Below, piece after piece: positions 1 to 10,782 of a DNA stretch of 28,732 bases (its first letter is position 1; each line of letters begins with the position of its first letter). Origin of the DNA: Caldisphaera sp046536515 (GTDB lineage: Archaea > Thermoproteota > Thermoprotei_A > Sulfolobales > Acidilobaceae); NCBI RefSeq assembly GCF_046536515.1, contig NZ_JAWDMQ010000017.1:1-28732 (forward strand), written 5' to 3'. Under the pieces are notes generated by a model, which worked only from the letters and a program-made list of their open reading frames with translations, ran no database searches and was not told the origin of the DNA. Both the position numbers and the translations under genes were made by a program.

Positions 1-139
1 GAACTCTCTATCAAAGAGTTTATAGATTTTGTTTAAATTTTTTCTTTTGGGAATAATGAGAATTTTAGAAAGATTCTGCAAATCAAGCAATAAGATAGTA
101 TTTTCTAAAATGCTTTATAGTTATTTTATTAATAGAAAA

Positions 140-187
140 ATTTTTATAGTGGTTTGCATATAATTTTTATTAGCAATGGTGAGTTTT
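140..187 (+). promoter_or_regulatory. Promoter and ribosome site of DUF3311-symporter operon
   Basis: A TATA-like run TTTTTATAG lies at 141-149, the right distance for transcription to begin near 170-178. GGTGAG at 178-183 sits four bases before the ATG at 188. It therefore favours that ATG over the in-frame one at 176, which the Shine-Dalgarno sequence itself overlaps. Upstream (1-139) I see no gene, only a short inverted repeat AACTCT/AGAGTT at the window start that could end an upstream transcript. Confidence 0.5.
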
Positions 188-403
188 ATGGGGGACGCAA
201 ATAAAAATCTAAGTTCCGGAAGGATTATTGTTATAGCAATATTGATACTTATACCATTTTTTGCTTACTTCTTATACCCAACTTATAATAAGGTAAACCC
301 AACAATTGGTGGATTAACTTTCTTTTATTGGTATCAAACACTATGGCTAGGCATTTCCGGTATACTATATGCAATAGCAGCTTATCTATGGGATAAAAGG
401 TGA
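188..403 (+). CDS. Small DUF3311-type membrane protein, symporter partner
   Basis: A protein of 71 residues from the ATG at 188, or 75 from the ATG at 176; I prefer 188 because GGTGAG lies just before it. It has two hydrophobic segments, the first following a short polar N-terminus and the second near the end, separated by a loop with NPTIGG and FYWYQ. This is the usual form of DUF3311 proteins, which are coded just before sodium:solute symporters and are thought to be their small accessory subunit. The stop is six bases before the symporter start and the symporter ribosome site AGGTGA lies inside this gene's end, so the two are translationally linked. The family call rests on size, topology and context, not on a search. 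Confidence 0.72.
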   Translation: MGDANKNLSSGRIIVIAILILIPFFAYFLYPTYNKVNPTIGGLTFFYWYQTLWLGISGILYAIAAYLWDKR

Positions 404-409
404 ACAATA

Positions 410-1900
410 ATGGTATTTGGGCTTGAAGGCTGGATAGTGTTTTGGGTATTGTTTGTTGTATTTGTTTTTTTGGGATTTTACGGATCGAGGTGGAGAAAAG
501 GAGATTTAAGTCAGCTTCATGAATGGGCTTTAGCGGGTAGAAAGCTTGGAGTTTTTTTAGTTTGGTTTTTGGTAGGGGCTGATTTATATACGGCTTATAC
601 ATTTGTAGCAATACCTTCGCTAGAGTATGCCTCTGGAAGTCTTGCATTCTTCGCAGTTCCCTATGTTTCTATTACATTTGCTATAGCAATGCTTTTTATG
701 CCAATTTTATGGGAGAAATCAAGACAAAAAGGTTATATAACAGCTGCCGATTTTGTTCGTGATACTTTCAATAGTGAAACATTAGCTGTGCTTATAGCCT
801 TAACAGGTATAATAGCAGAATTGCCTTATATAGCCTTACAAATAGATGGTATGAGAGCTGTTCTAGCTGTTATGTTGTTTGGTTATTCTGGTGTAAAAGC
901 CGTATCTGAATGGGCATTAATAATCTCGTTCATTATATTAGCTGCATTTGTTTACACTAGCGGATTGAGGGGTGCGACGCTTGGTGCCGTTTTTAAAGAT
1001 ATTTTAATATGGATTTCTGTAATAGCTCTGATTGTAGTAGTTCCATTAAAATATGGCGGTTTTTCTACAGCTTTTGCAGATGCTGCAAAGGCTCACGCTT
1101 TTGCATCTGGTCTAGAAACTCTTAAACCTACGTTTGCTTCAGCTTATGTTAGTTTATTTTTAGGAAGTGCTCTTGCTTTGTATTTATATCCACATGCTGT
1201 AAATGGGTCTCTAAGTGCAGAAACGAAGTCAAAGTTAAGAATGAGTACAGCCTTATTACCTATATATGGAATTGGTTTAGCTGTACTAGCTTTAATGGGA
1301 ATCTTGGTTTATTCTGATCCCGGCGCTTTAAATATAACTAAAGTATTATCGGGCTTGGCTTCAATACCAGCCATTGCTGTAACGGCTTTTCCTAATTGGT
1401 TTGCTGCAATAATTTTATTGGGTATATTTGTAGGAGGTCTAGTCCCAGCTGCTATAATGGCTATAGCTCAGGCCAATCTATTGACTAGAAATATAATTAA
1501 GCCTTTAAAGAAGGATCTTTCTCCGAAAACAGAAACTGAAATATCTAAGTGGGCTTCAGTTGTTTTCAAATTTATTGCTCTAGCGTTTGTATTTTTAACT
1601 CCTTTAACTTATGCTGTTCAACTTCAACTCTTAGGTGGTATTATAATATTAACAACATTACCAGCAGTTTTTATAGGCTTACTTACAAGCAAATTAGATA
1701 AATATTCGCTAATTGTTGGATGGTTTATTTCATTAATCACATCTATATATTTAGTTCTTTTAACAAACCATTTTAAGACTTTAAGCTCATCATCTTATGT
1801 ATTGTTTGGCCATCCTATATTTATAGGAATAATAGGTTTAGGCATAAACCTTGCTATAGTTGCTATAGGTACTTTAATTAGATTTGCTATAAAGAAATAA
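410..1900 (+). CDS. Sodium:solute symporter (SSS) family transporter
   Basis: A 496-residue very hydrophobic protein with about 13 membrane spans, the usual size and topology of the SSS family. The N-terminal part has a WALAGRKLG stretch, the family's usual cytoplasmic motif before the second helix, followed by a G-A-D-L-Y-T-A-Y helix. It probably brings an organic acid or other small solute into the cell with Na+ or H+. Symporters paired with DUF3311 are often carboxylate transporters, but the substrate cannot be read from sequence. It starts with ATG after AGGTGA with good spacing and shares an operon with the small membrane protein before it. Its 3' end faces a convergent gene and the C/D-box RNA candidate. 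Confidence 0.9.
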   Translation: MVFGLEGWIVFWVLFVVFVFLGFYGSRWRKGDLSQLHEWALAGRKLGVFLVWFLVGADLYTAYTFVAIPSLEYASGSLAFFAVPYVSITFAIAMLFMPILWEKSRQKGYITAADFVRDTFNSETLAVLIALTGIIAELPYIALQIDGMRAVLAVMLFGYSGVKAVSEWALIISFIILAAFVYTSGLRGATLGAVFKDILIWISVIALIVVVPLKYGGFSTAFADAAKAHAFASGLETLKPTFASAYVSLFLGSALALYLYPHAVNGSLSAETKSKLRMSTALLPIYGIGLAVLALMGILVYSDPGALNITKVLSGLASIPAIAVTAFPNWFAAIILLGIFVGGLVPAAIMAIAQANLLTRNIIKPLKKDLSPKTETEISKWASVVFKFIALAFVFLTPLTYAVQLQLLGGIIILTTLPAVFIGLLTSKLDKYSLIVGWFISLITSIYLVLLTNHFKTLSSSSYVLFGHPIFIGIIGLGINLAIVAIGTLIRFAIKK

Positions 1901-1901
1901 A

Positions 1902-1960
1902 ATGTGTCAGCCCTCACACGGCTCTTCATTAAATCAGGCCGAAATCGGTCATCATCCACT
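1902..1960 (-). ncRNA. C/D-box methylation-guide sRNA candidate
   Basis: Read on the minus strand: a perfect C box ATGATGA (1955-1949), an 11-nt spacer (1948-1938), a D' box CTGA (1937-1934), a C'-like TTAATGA (1932-1926), a 15-nt spacer (1925-1911), and a D box CTGA (1910-1907). GTG before the C box pairs with CAC after the D box, giving the short terminal stem. Box order, spacing and total size (about 55 nt) fit archaeal C/D sRNAs that direct 2'-O-methylation with L7Ae, Nop5 and fibrillarin. By the D+5 rule the guides would mark an A (D' guide) and a C (D guide) in their targets, which I cannot identify. It lies in the 3' untranslated stretch of the 170-residue gene, so it may be cut from that mRNA. 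Caveat: the D' guide is partly self-complementary. Confidence 0.7.
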
Positions 1961-1967
1961 TTTTCAA

Positions 1968-2471
1968 TTATTTTATTATTTTCCAAAGTTTTTTAGCTAT
2001 AATTTTAGTTCCAGCGCTTATACCATCTAAGACTTTTGGATTTAATTCATATTTCATATTTAACTTCTTGTTTACTTCATGGCTCAAATCTAATCCTAAA
2101 AACCATATATGGTAAAGGACTTCTTTCGAACCCATGTATTTTTCTCCTTTTAATAGATCCCCAAAGTAAGGTATCCATTCTAAAGGCTCTCTGCTTCTTC
2201 TGATTAGTATTAAAAAACCTCCAACAATTGGACCTATTTCTTGATTTAATCTATAAGTTATATAATTATTTGACACACTTTCATTTTCAATTAAATTCAT
2301 TTCTTTTAAAACCTTTGCTATATGATTAAAAATTTGTTCTATATTCCTACCTCCTATTTTTATAAGTATTTTTTCTCTTTTTTGTTGTAAATTACTCTTA
2401 AATAAAATAAACTCTCCCTTATTTGATTTCCTATATACAATTTTGTAATTGCTACCTTTTTCAAAGCTCAT
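1968..2471 (-). CDS. Hypothetical protein, 167 residues
   Basis: I do not recognise a family. It is a soluble, basic protein with no signal peptide or clear membrane span. The N-terminal half has alternating charged and hydrophobic residues typical of beta strands (KIVYRKSNKGEFILFK) followed by a helix around IEQIFNHIAKVLKEMN. The centre has a GPIVGGFLILIRRSREPLEW stretch and the C-terminus is lysine-rich. I chose the ATG at 2471 over the GTG at 2480 because AGGTGA lies five bases upstream of it. A TTTATTTAAATA promoter-like run (minus strand) is found just upstream. It stands alone between the symporter and PolB1. Confidence 0.75.
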   Translation of the reverse strand: MSFEKGSNYKIVYRKSNKGEFILFKSNLQQKREKILIKIGGRNIEQIFNHIAKVLKEMNLIENESVSNNYITYRLNQEIGPIVGGFLILIRRSREPLEWIPYFGDLLKGEKYMGSKEVLYHIWFLGLDLSHEVNKKLNMKYELNPKVLDGISAGTKIIAKKLWKIIK

Positions 2472-2548
2472 ATTTTTCACCTTCTTGATTAGGTTAGAAA
2501 AAGGTATTTAAATAAAGATATTTTAATGCTTAAATAATCTAACTTAAT

Positions 2549-5353
<2,805 letters not shown>

Positions 5354-5387
5354 CCCTAATATAATAGCTAGTTAGGATTAAAATTGT

Positions 5388-5417
5388 TTTATTAAATAAA
5401 AATTTATTAAATAAAAA
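5388..5417. repeat. Two tandem 15-bp A/T repeats in a divergent promoter
   Basis: The unit TTTATTAAATAAAAA occurs twice in direct succession between polB1 and the Hdr-like gene. Each unit contains a TATA-like core readable on either strand, so it may supply duplicated promoter elements, or it may be simple A/T slippage. Confidence 0.6.
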
Positions 5418-5524
5418 TTTTCTTATATATTTAAATTTATTTTAGTATTTATCTTTAAGGGCTTAATGTTTTAAATTTTTATAGTAATATTTAGTTTAAA
5501 ATTAAAGTGAACAAGGTGTAAAGA

Positions 5525-7582
5525 GTGACGTATATAGGTATTTACAATTTTGTTTGGGTACAGAGTTATGAAGCTGTAGTATATGGGTTAGGTACAATAG
5601 TTGCTATAATTCTTTTATATTCTGCATATGTGGGCTATAAAAGGTGGACTTATGGAAATGAAAGAATAAAATATCCCACTCCAGGTTATATAATTAAAAA
5701 CTTTGTTAAATACGTCATATTTCAATGGAAAATATTAAGGAAAAGGTTTCCAGGGACGATGCATGCATTGATATTTTATGGCATAGGTTGGCTAGCCGTT
5801 ACAACGACGCTTAGAGCTATTAATGCACATATAATAGTCTTTTTAACAGGCGATACTTTTTATGTTTATAAGCTTCTTGCAAACATAGCAGGTATTATAG
5901 CAATTGTAGGAATAGTGATAGCTATAATAAGAAGGTCTCTTAAGTTAACTAAAAATTTACCTCAAGACCCGTACTATTATTTAGTTTTAGGAATGCTTTT
6001 AGTAATTTTAATAACTGGATTTCTAGTTGATGGTATAGCAGCAGTTGCATACAGATATACATGGGAGTCTAGCTGGTTTGACCCAATAGGATATCTAGTA
6101 TTCTTATGGTCAAGAACTGTACCTATATCAGAGCTAGAAGTTATCTATAGGGGTTTATGGCTTTTCCATATGTCTTTGGCAATGTTAGCTATGGCATTAA
6201 TACCTTATACTAATTTATGGCACATATATCCGGCTGCAGTAAATGTATCTCTAAAAAGGGAAGGTGGTATTCCAGATGGAATTAAACCAGTTATCGATAT
6301 AGATGAAAAGATAGAAAAAGGGAAGCCTGTAGGTATTGTTAAATTATCAGATACTTCTTGGAAACAAAGAATAGATTATGATTCCTGTACAAGCTGCATG
6401 AGATGTACAAATGCATGCCCTGCAAATATATCTGGTAAAATATTGTCACCGAGGGATGTAATTATTAACATGAAAGATATGATGCACAAAGGAATGTGGG
6501 ATGAAAATATTATAGGAAATAAAGTAATCCAAGTAAATCCTGAAGCTATATGGAGTTGTGTTACTTGCGGTGCTTGCGTTTATGAATGCCCAGTTACTAT
6601 ACATCATTTAGATACCATAATAGATTTAAGAAGAGGTATGATAAGTACAAGTTCTCAAGAAATACCTGAGGATGCGTTAAATGCATTATATAGGTTGCAG
6701 CAAAACGGGAATCCAATGGGTATGAACCCTGTTGAAAAAGAGCAGTGGTTTAATGAATTAGCACAGAAATTTGGAGACGATATTATTGCTAAGGAAGGAG
6801 AAGAGTATGATTATTTATATTGGATTGGTTGTATCACGAGCTATGATCCAAGAATAAGGCCTGTTGCAGAATCAACAATAAAAATATTGAAAGATGCTGG
6901 ATATAAAGTCGGGATACCCTTTGAACAGGGTTGTTGTGGAGAACCGGCAAGAAGCATTGGAGATGAAGCTTTATATGTTGAATATGTAAAAATGAACTTA
7001 GAGATATTAAGTAAATATAAATTTAAGAAACTTTTGCTTAACTGTCCTCATGGATTTAATAATTTTAAAAATAATTATAAGAAATACAAGAGTTTGTTAC
7101 TTAAGGATGAGTCAACAAAGGGTTATGCAGATTTGTTAGAAAAGCTAGAAGTTGAACATCATAGTGTAGTTTTATCGAAGCTAGTTAAGGAAGGGAAAAT
7201 AAAGCCAAATAAAGAGCTAAATTATGCATTAACTTATCACGATCCTTGTTACTTAGGAAGATGGAACGGAATTTATAATGAACCAAGGGAAGTAATTAAT
7301 AATGTTAATGGGCTTAGAATTAAAGAAATGCCTAGAAACAGAGAAAATAGCTTTTGTTGTGGAGGTGGAGGCGGTCAATTATTCTATGAAATTAAAAGAG
7401 GGGAAAGGATATCAACGATGAGGGCAGAAGAAGCTTCAAAAACTTTAGGAGAATCCAATAATAAAGTTGTTGCTGTTGCATGTCCATTCTGCAACACTAT
7501 GTTTAGAGGGGAATCAGGAAAGTTTGGGTTCAATGTTAAGGATATTGCAGAAATTCTAAATGAGTCCTTAGAAAACAAATAA
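5525..7582 (+). CDS. Membrane HdrDE-like / GlpC-type Fe-S oxidoreductase
   Basis: A 685-residue fusion. Residues 20-240 hold about six membrane helices of the NarI/HdrE cytochrome b type, with several His (80, 102, 215, 233) available for haem. Residues 288-298 and 345-355 hold two 4Fe-4S sites (CTSCMRCTNACP and CVTCGACVYECP). The rest carries two CCG (DUF224) domains: C436, CC470-471 and C507, then C575, CC611-612 and C653-C656. This is an HdrE plus HdrD arrangement in one chain. Such proteins move electrons between a quinone or membrane haem pool and a disulfide or ferredoxin-like partner; methanogen heterodisulfide is not implied. It starts with GTG at 5525 after AAGGTG. It converges on Hsp20 with only three bases between stops. 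The reaction is inferred. Confidence 0.88.
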   Translation: MTYIGIYNFVWVQSYEAVVYGLGTIVAIILLYSAYVGYKRWTYGNERIKYPTPGYIIKNFVKYVIFQWKILRKRFPGTMHALIFYGIGWLAVTTTLRAINAHIIVFLTGDTFYVYKLLANIAGIIAIVGIVIAIIRRSLKLTKNLPQDPYYYLVLGMLLVILITGFLVDGIAAVAYRYTWESSWFDPIGYLVFLWSRTVPISELEVIYRGLWLFHMSLAMLAMALIPYTNLWHIYPAAVNVSLKREGGIPDGIKPVIDIDEKIEKGKPVGIVKLSDTSWKQRIDYDSCTSCMRCTNACPANISGKILSPRDVIINMKDMMHKGMWDENIIGNKVIQVNPEAIWSCVTCGACVYECPVTIHHLDTIIDLRRGMISTSSQEIPEDALNALYRLQQNGNPMGMNPVEKEQWFNELAQKFGDDIIAKEGEEYDYLYWIGCITSYDPRIRPVAESTIKILKDAGYKVGIPFEQGCCGEPARSIGDEALYVEYVKMNLEILSKYKFKKLLLNCPHGFNNFKNNYKKYKSLLLKDESTKGYADLLEKLEVEHHSVVLSKLVKEGKIKPNKELNYALTYHDPCYLGRWNGIYNEPREVINNVNGLRIKEMPRNRENSFCCGGGGGQLFYEIKRGERISTMRAEEASKTLGESNNKVVAVACPFCNTMFRGESGKFGFNVKDIAEILNESLENK

Positions 7583-7585
7583 TTT

Positions 7586-8065
7586 TTATTGATTATGCTT
7601 TTTAACCTTTATTATTATCATTCCATTCTTTTTAGTGACTTTTGCAGACTTTGGATCTATTAAATAAGGTAGGGGGTAAACTCCTTTATATTTATTAATT
7701 TTCTTTGCCCAATACGCCTGGCCAAATGCATTTTTTGCAACCTCCTCTTTTATTTGTGCATCGATTGTTATTTTATCGGGTAAAAGTTCTATATCTATTG
7801 TGTTGGGATCGCTTCCTGGAAGATCAATTGTTATAAGAAGTTCGTTATTAAAATCGTGCATACTTATTATTGGAGTTAAATAGCCTTGAGACGCTTCATT
7901 AAATCTTTCATTAAAGAGTTGGCTTGGGCTTAAAGAAATTTCTAGGTCGTTTAGTAAACTTTCAAACCAAGCATCTATTTCATCGGTTTCTTTCATAACA
8001 TCTTTTAGCATTTTTAGCATTTTCTTTCTAATGTTTTCAAAATAATCATATGACAACTGTAACAC
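7586..8065 (-). CDS. hsp20: Small heat-shock protein, Hsp20/alpha-crystallin family
   Basis: A 159-residue protein with an N-terminal helical arm (1-60) and an alpha-crystallin domain (about 62-155). The domain includes the LLITIDLPGSDPNTIDIELL core and the closing KNGMIIIKVKK, the usual Hsp20 end signature. It forms oligomers that hold unfolding proteins. No IxI motif follows the domain, as the protein ends in KHNQ. The GTG at 8065 gives this length, but a TTG at 8056 has GGGGTG six bases before it and may be the true start (156 residues). It follows the PAC2-family gene by five bases, so the two are surely cotranscribed, linking a holdase with proteasome assembly. Confidence 0.92.
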   Translation of the reverse strand: MLQLSYDYFENIRKKMLKMLKDVMKETDEIDAWFESLLNDLEISLSPSQLFNERFNEASQGYLTPIISMHDFNNELLITIDLPGSDPNTIDIELLPDKITIDAQIKEEVAKNAFGQAYWAKKINKYKGVYPLPYLIDPKSAKVTKKNGMIIIKVKKHNQ

Positions 8066-8070
8066 CCCTT

Positions 8071-8847
8071 TCAGCTATATATTAGGGGTGTTCTGTACTC
8101 ATATCCCTTTCCTACTTTAGCCAAAACATCGTTTGTTTCTTTAGCTAAGCCCTGTAACCTAAGCCTTAATGTTTCAGCTTCTTGTAATAATTGTGAAACG
8201 TCTATTTTTATGTTTATTATATAGGATATTATTTTAACTATCTCGGCTGCTGCCTCAGGGTCTGGTATTTCAGTAAAGGCATCAGATAATAATAATAGAT
8301 TATTGACTTTTCTCCTAACAGATTCTTTTAATATAATAGCGTACGGCCCAACTATTATGCCGTCTGGAAAAGGCTTTAAATCGTTTTGAATAGGCTCTAT
8401 TAATTTTAGAGACTCTTGGGTTGTAGTTAGATAATACACATTTGGTTTATCAATCTCTGCTCTCGAAGGATTTCCTATACCGCTTATACTTATTATATGA
8501 TCTATTCCTCTTTTTCTAGAAAATTCAACAATAGCCGATGCTAGTGGAACTATACCCGAAGGAACTGGTGGGACATCAGTAATTAGAACAGATACTTCCC
8601 CGTTAGAATATATTCTCATAGGATATTTTATTGATGATCCTTGGATTATGGCTGCAGGAGGTATGTAACCATAACTCTCTATTCCTAAAACATCTGAAAG
8701 CTTTAATGATCTAACTATATGACTTGCTGCTATTGGTCCAACTATACCTGCATCAGGTAAACCAAGTATCAGGTATTTCGGCCTACCAAACTCTCCATAT
8801 TCTATAAATTGATACCCTAAAATTTCTTCTTCTAATGAATAGCTCAA
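8071..8847 (-). CDS. PAC2-family proteasome assembly chaperone (PbaA/PbaB type)
   Basis: A 258-residue cytoplasmic protein. LILGLPDAGIVGPIAASHIV near residues 26-46 and the GIVPLASAIVEF and ISISGIGNPS stretches are typical of archaeal PAC2 (DUF75) proteins, which form a phosphorylase-like fold. A coiled segment (about 215-245) precedes the tail. The last three residues are I-Y-S, fitting the HbYX motif by which archaeal PbaA and proteasome ATPases dock on the 20S alpha ring. It starts with TTG at 8847, preceded by GGTG. It is the first gene of an operon with Hsp20. Binding to the proteasome is inferred from the family and tail. Confidence 0.85.
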   Translation of the reverse strand: MSYSLEEEILGYQFIEYGEFGRPKYLILGLPDAGIVGPIAASHIVRSLKLSDVLGIESYGYIPPAAIIQGSSIKYPMRIYSNGEVSVLITDVPPVPSGIVPLASAIVEFSRKRGIDHIISISGIGNPSRAEIDKPNVYYLTTTQESLKLIEPIQNDLKPFPDGIIVGPYAIILKESVRRKVNNLLLLSDAFTEIPDPEAAAEIVKIISYIINIKIDVSQLLQEAETLRLRLQGLAKETNDVLAKVGKGYEYRTPLIYS

Positions 8848-8949
8848 CTTCTTACACCTTAATTATATAGTAAAAAGCGTAGATTAAATTTGTTATATAT
8901 CATACTTCTATGAGGACCATATAATTCAATATAAAATATACTAAAAAAT

Positions 8950-8991
8950 TTTTATACTGATATAAAGACACGAGATAAATGTTGCAGGTGG
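8950..8991 (+). promoter_or_regulatory. Ferredoxin promoter and ribosome site
   Basis: TTTTTATAC at 8950-8958 is a good TATA box, placing the start of transcription near 8980. AGGTGG at 8986-8991 is the ribosome site for the ATG at 8998. Confidence 0.5.
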
Positions 8992-8997
8992 TTAGGT

Positions 8998-9237
8998 ATG
9001 ACTTTGAGAGTATGGATTGAGCCTAGGGATAATTGCATAGCTGATATGGTGTGTGTAAGTCTTTGCGGAGACGTATTTGAGATGTCAGACGTAGATGGAA
9101 AATCAAATGTAATTGGAAAGTGGAGGAAAGATCCAAACAATGTAAACGAAGGATTTGTTCCCGATGATTTTAAGGATTGCGTAGAAGCTTCTGTTCAAAG
9201 TTGTCCAACACAAATAATACACGTAGAACCGGCTTAA
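8998..9237 (+). CDS. Small ferredoxin with Asp in place of one cluster Cys
   Basis: A 79-residue acidic electron carrier with one Fe-S site. The cluster motif reads C13-x2-D16-x2-C19, with the fourth ligand probably C69 in SCP near the end. The Asp replaces the second Cys, as in Pyrococcus furiosus ferredoxin, where the site holds 4Fe-4S or 3Fe-4S and shifts potential. C23 and C61 are left over and could form the disulfide known from that protein. A basic insertion (KSNVIGKWRKDP) lies between the two halves. It stands alone with its own promoter and converges on glutamine synthetase. It is a plausible acceptor for the POR coded at 24-27 kb, which is inference. Confidence 0.88.
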   Translation: MTLRVWIEPRDNCIADMVCVSLCGDVFEMSDVDGKSNVIGKWRKDPNNVNEGFVPDDFKDCVEASVQSCPTQIIHVEPA

Positions 9238-9263
9238 GCTAAATAGAAAAAATTAAATTATTT

Positions 9264-10619
9264 TTAAAGATTTATATACATATACATTTCGTATGGATTT
9301 GGCATCATCCTTATTGTATCGCTTTCCTTCCTTTTAATTTCTATATAGTCATTAATAAGCTCTTTACTAAAGATTGGCTGGAGATATTCGTTATCGCTTT
9401 CTAGTTCATCTAAAGCCTCGTCTAAACTCTTTGGTAAAACGCTTACATTTTCTGAAAGCTTATCTTTAGGTATTTCATACACATCCATTTCATATGGTTC
9501 TCCAGGATCAATCTTCTTTTTAATGCCATCAATTCCTGCTAGTAATGTAGCTGATAATGCAAAGTACGGGTTGCACGTTGGGTCAGGACTTCTGAATTCA
9601 ATCCTTGTTAGTTTACTTCTTCCCCCAGTAGCTGGAATTCTTATAGCAGCACTCCTATTACTATGGCCCCAAACCAAATAAACAGGAGCCTCGTATCCTG
9701 GGACAAGCCTATGATAACTATTTGTAGTAGGAGCAACAATTGCAGCTAAGCTTTTTCCATGATATAGAATACCTCCAATAAAATACCTGGCTAATTGCGA
9801 CAAGTTGTTTGATGATTCATCAAAGAACAAATTTTTCTTCATATCCAAGTCCCAAAGGCTTAAATGAAAATGAAGGCCACTTCCATTATCTCCAAATAAT
9901 GGTTTTGGCATAAATACAGGTATTAGCCCATTTTCTAAGGCTATATTTCTTGCAACATATTTAAATGTTATTACTTCATCAGCTACAAATAATGGATCTC
10001 CAGCTTTAACGCTTATTTCATTTTGAGAAACAGCAACTTCATGGTGAGAAGCCTCAAAGCCGTAACCCATTTTATTAAATGAATTTATTATTTTTTCTCT
10101 TACATCAGCAAGTTTATCGTTTGGCTGGGAAAAATGGTAGGCTTTTTTTGTCCTCAACGATAAAGTATCATTATCCCATGGTTGTTCAACCGAACTTAAA
10201 CTATAACCAATACCTTTTATTGGGTTCTCAACATTTATTTTAACTGAGCTAAATAGGAAGAACTCAACTTCTGTTCCAACTAAAGGTGAAAAACCTTGTT
10301 CTTTTATATAGTTTGTCACTAAGCTAGCTATATATCTTGGATCTTTATCGTATCTTTTGCCATATGAATTATATATCTCTGTTAAAACTCTTGATTTCTT
10401 TTCGTTCCATGGAAGTATTGAAAAGGTTTTTTCATCAGCTTTAAGAAACATGTCGCTTTTGTTTATAGGTTCAAATCCTTCTACGCTACTTCCATCAAAT
10501 GCACCAACAAAATTCGGTAGCTTTTCTATATATGATTTATAGGGAACTGTTACTGATCTTAAAAAACCTGTTAAATCTATATATTGCAAATCCACAAATT
10601 CTATGCCTGCCGCACTCAA
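9264..10619 (-). CDS. glnA: Glutamine synthetase, type I family
   Basis: A 451-residue protein that joins ammonia to glutamate using ATP, or a close GS-like ligase. It carries the latch DGSS (42-45), metal ligands in GTEVEFF (E117, E119), the FEASHHEVAVSQNEI stretch (188-202), GSGLHFHLSLWD (246-257), the glutamate-binding NSYHRLVPGYEAP (300-312), RSPDPTCNPY (343-352) and a closing NPYEMYMY. Length and all catalytic motifs are intact. It starts with TTG at 10619, with only a weak ribosome site. Archaea often code several GS homologues, some acting on amines other than ammonia, so the exact substrate is not settled. Its promoter region is shared with the divergent AbrB-PhoU gene. Confidence 0.93.
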   Translation of the reverse strand: MSAAGIEFVDLQYIDLTGFLRSVTVPYKSYIEKLPNFVGAFDGSSVEGFEPINKSDMFLKADEKTFSILPWNEKKSRVLTEIYNSYGKRYDKDPRYIASLVTNYIKEQGFSPLVGTEVEFFLFSSVKINVENPIKGIGYSLSSVEQPWDNDTLSLRTKKAYHFSQPNDKLADVREKIINSFNKMGYGFEASHHEVAVSQNEISVKAGDPLFVADEVITFKYVARNIALENGLIPVFMPKPLFGDNGSGLHFHLSLWDLDMKKNLFFDESSNNLSQLARYFIGGILYHGKSLAAIVAPTTNSYHRLVPGYEAPVYLVWGHSNRSAAIRIPATGGRSKLTRIEFRSPDPTCNPYFALSATLLAGIDGIKKKIDPGEPYEMDVYEIPKDKLSENVSVLPKSLDEALDELESDNEYLQPIFSKELINDYIEIKRKESDTIRMMPNPYEMYMYINL

Positions 10620-10703
10620 ACGCTTTCACAGGCAAGATAAAGTTTATTTTATAGGTTAATAAATTTTTCCACTTTAATCACTCTTTTTTAACATAAATAC
10701 ATA

Positions 10704-10739
10704 TATACAGAGATACTATTTTTATTTATTAACTGTATA
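10704..10739. promoter_or_regulatory. Inverted repeat TATACAG/CTGTATA, possible operator
   Basis: TATACAG (10704-10710) and its exact reverse complement CTGTATA (10733-10739) stand 22 bases apart in the divergent glnA / AbrB-PhoU promoter region, just before a TATA-like ATATTTAAAC. The same TATACAG word recurs upstream of the second AbrB-PhoU gene. Short A/T-rich words recur by chance, so the operator reading is tentative. Confidence 0.3.
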
Positions 10740-10782
10740 CATATTTAAACTGTTGCTTACTATATTAACACGGTGAGCATTT

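Noticed and set aside
249..647. Minus-strand frame of 132 codons under the DUF3311 and symporter genes
   Set aside because: Antisense to two genes with good motifs and coupling; composition simply mirrors the hydrophobic codons.
1795..1986. Minus-strand frame of 63 codons across the symporter end
   Set aside because: It covers the C/D RNA candidate and the reverse of a well-supported membrane protein, has no ribosome site and no family signal. Chance frame.
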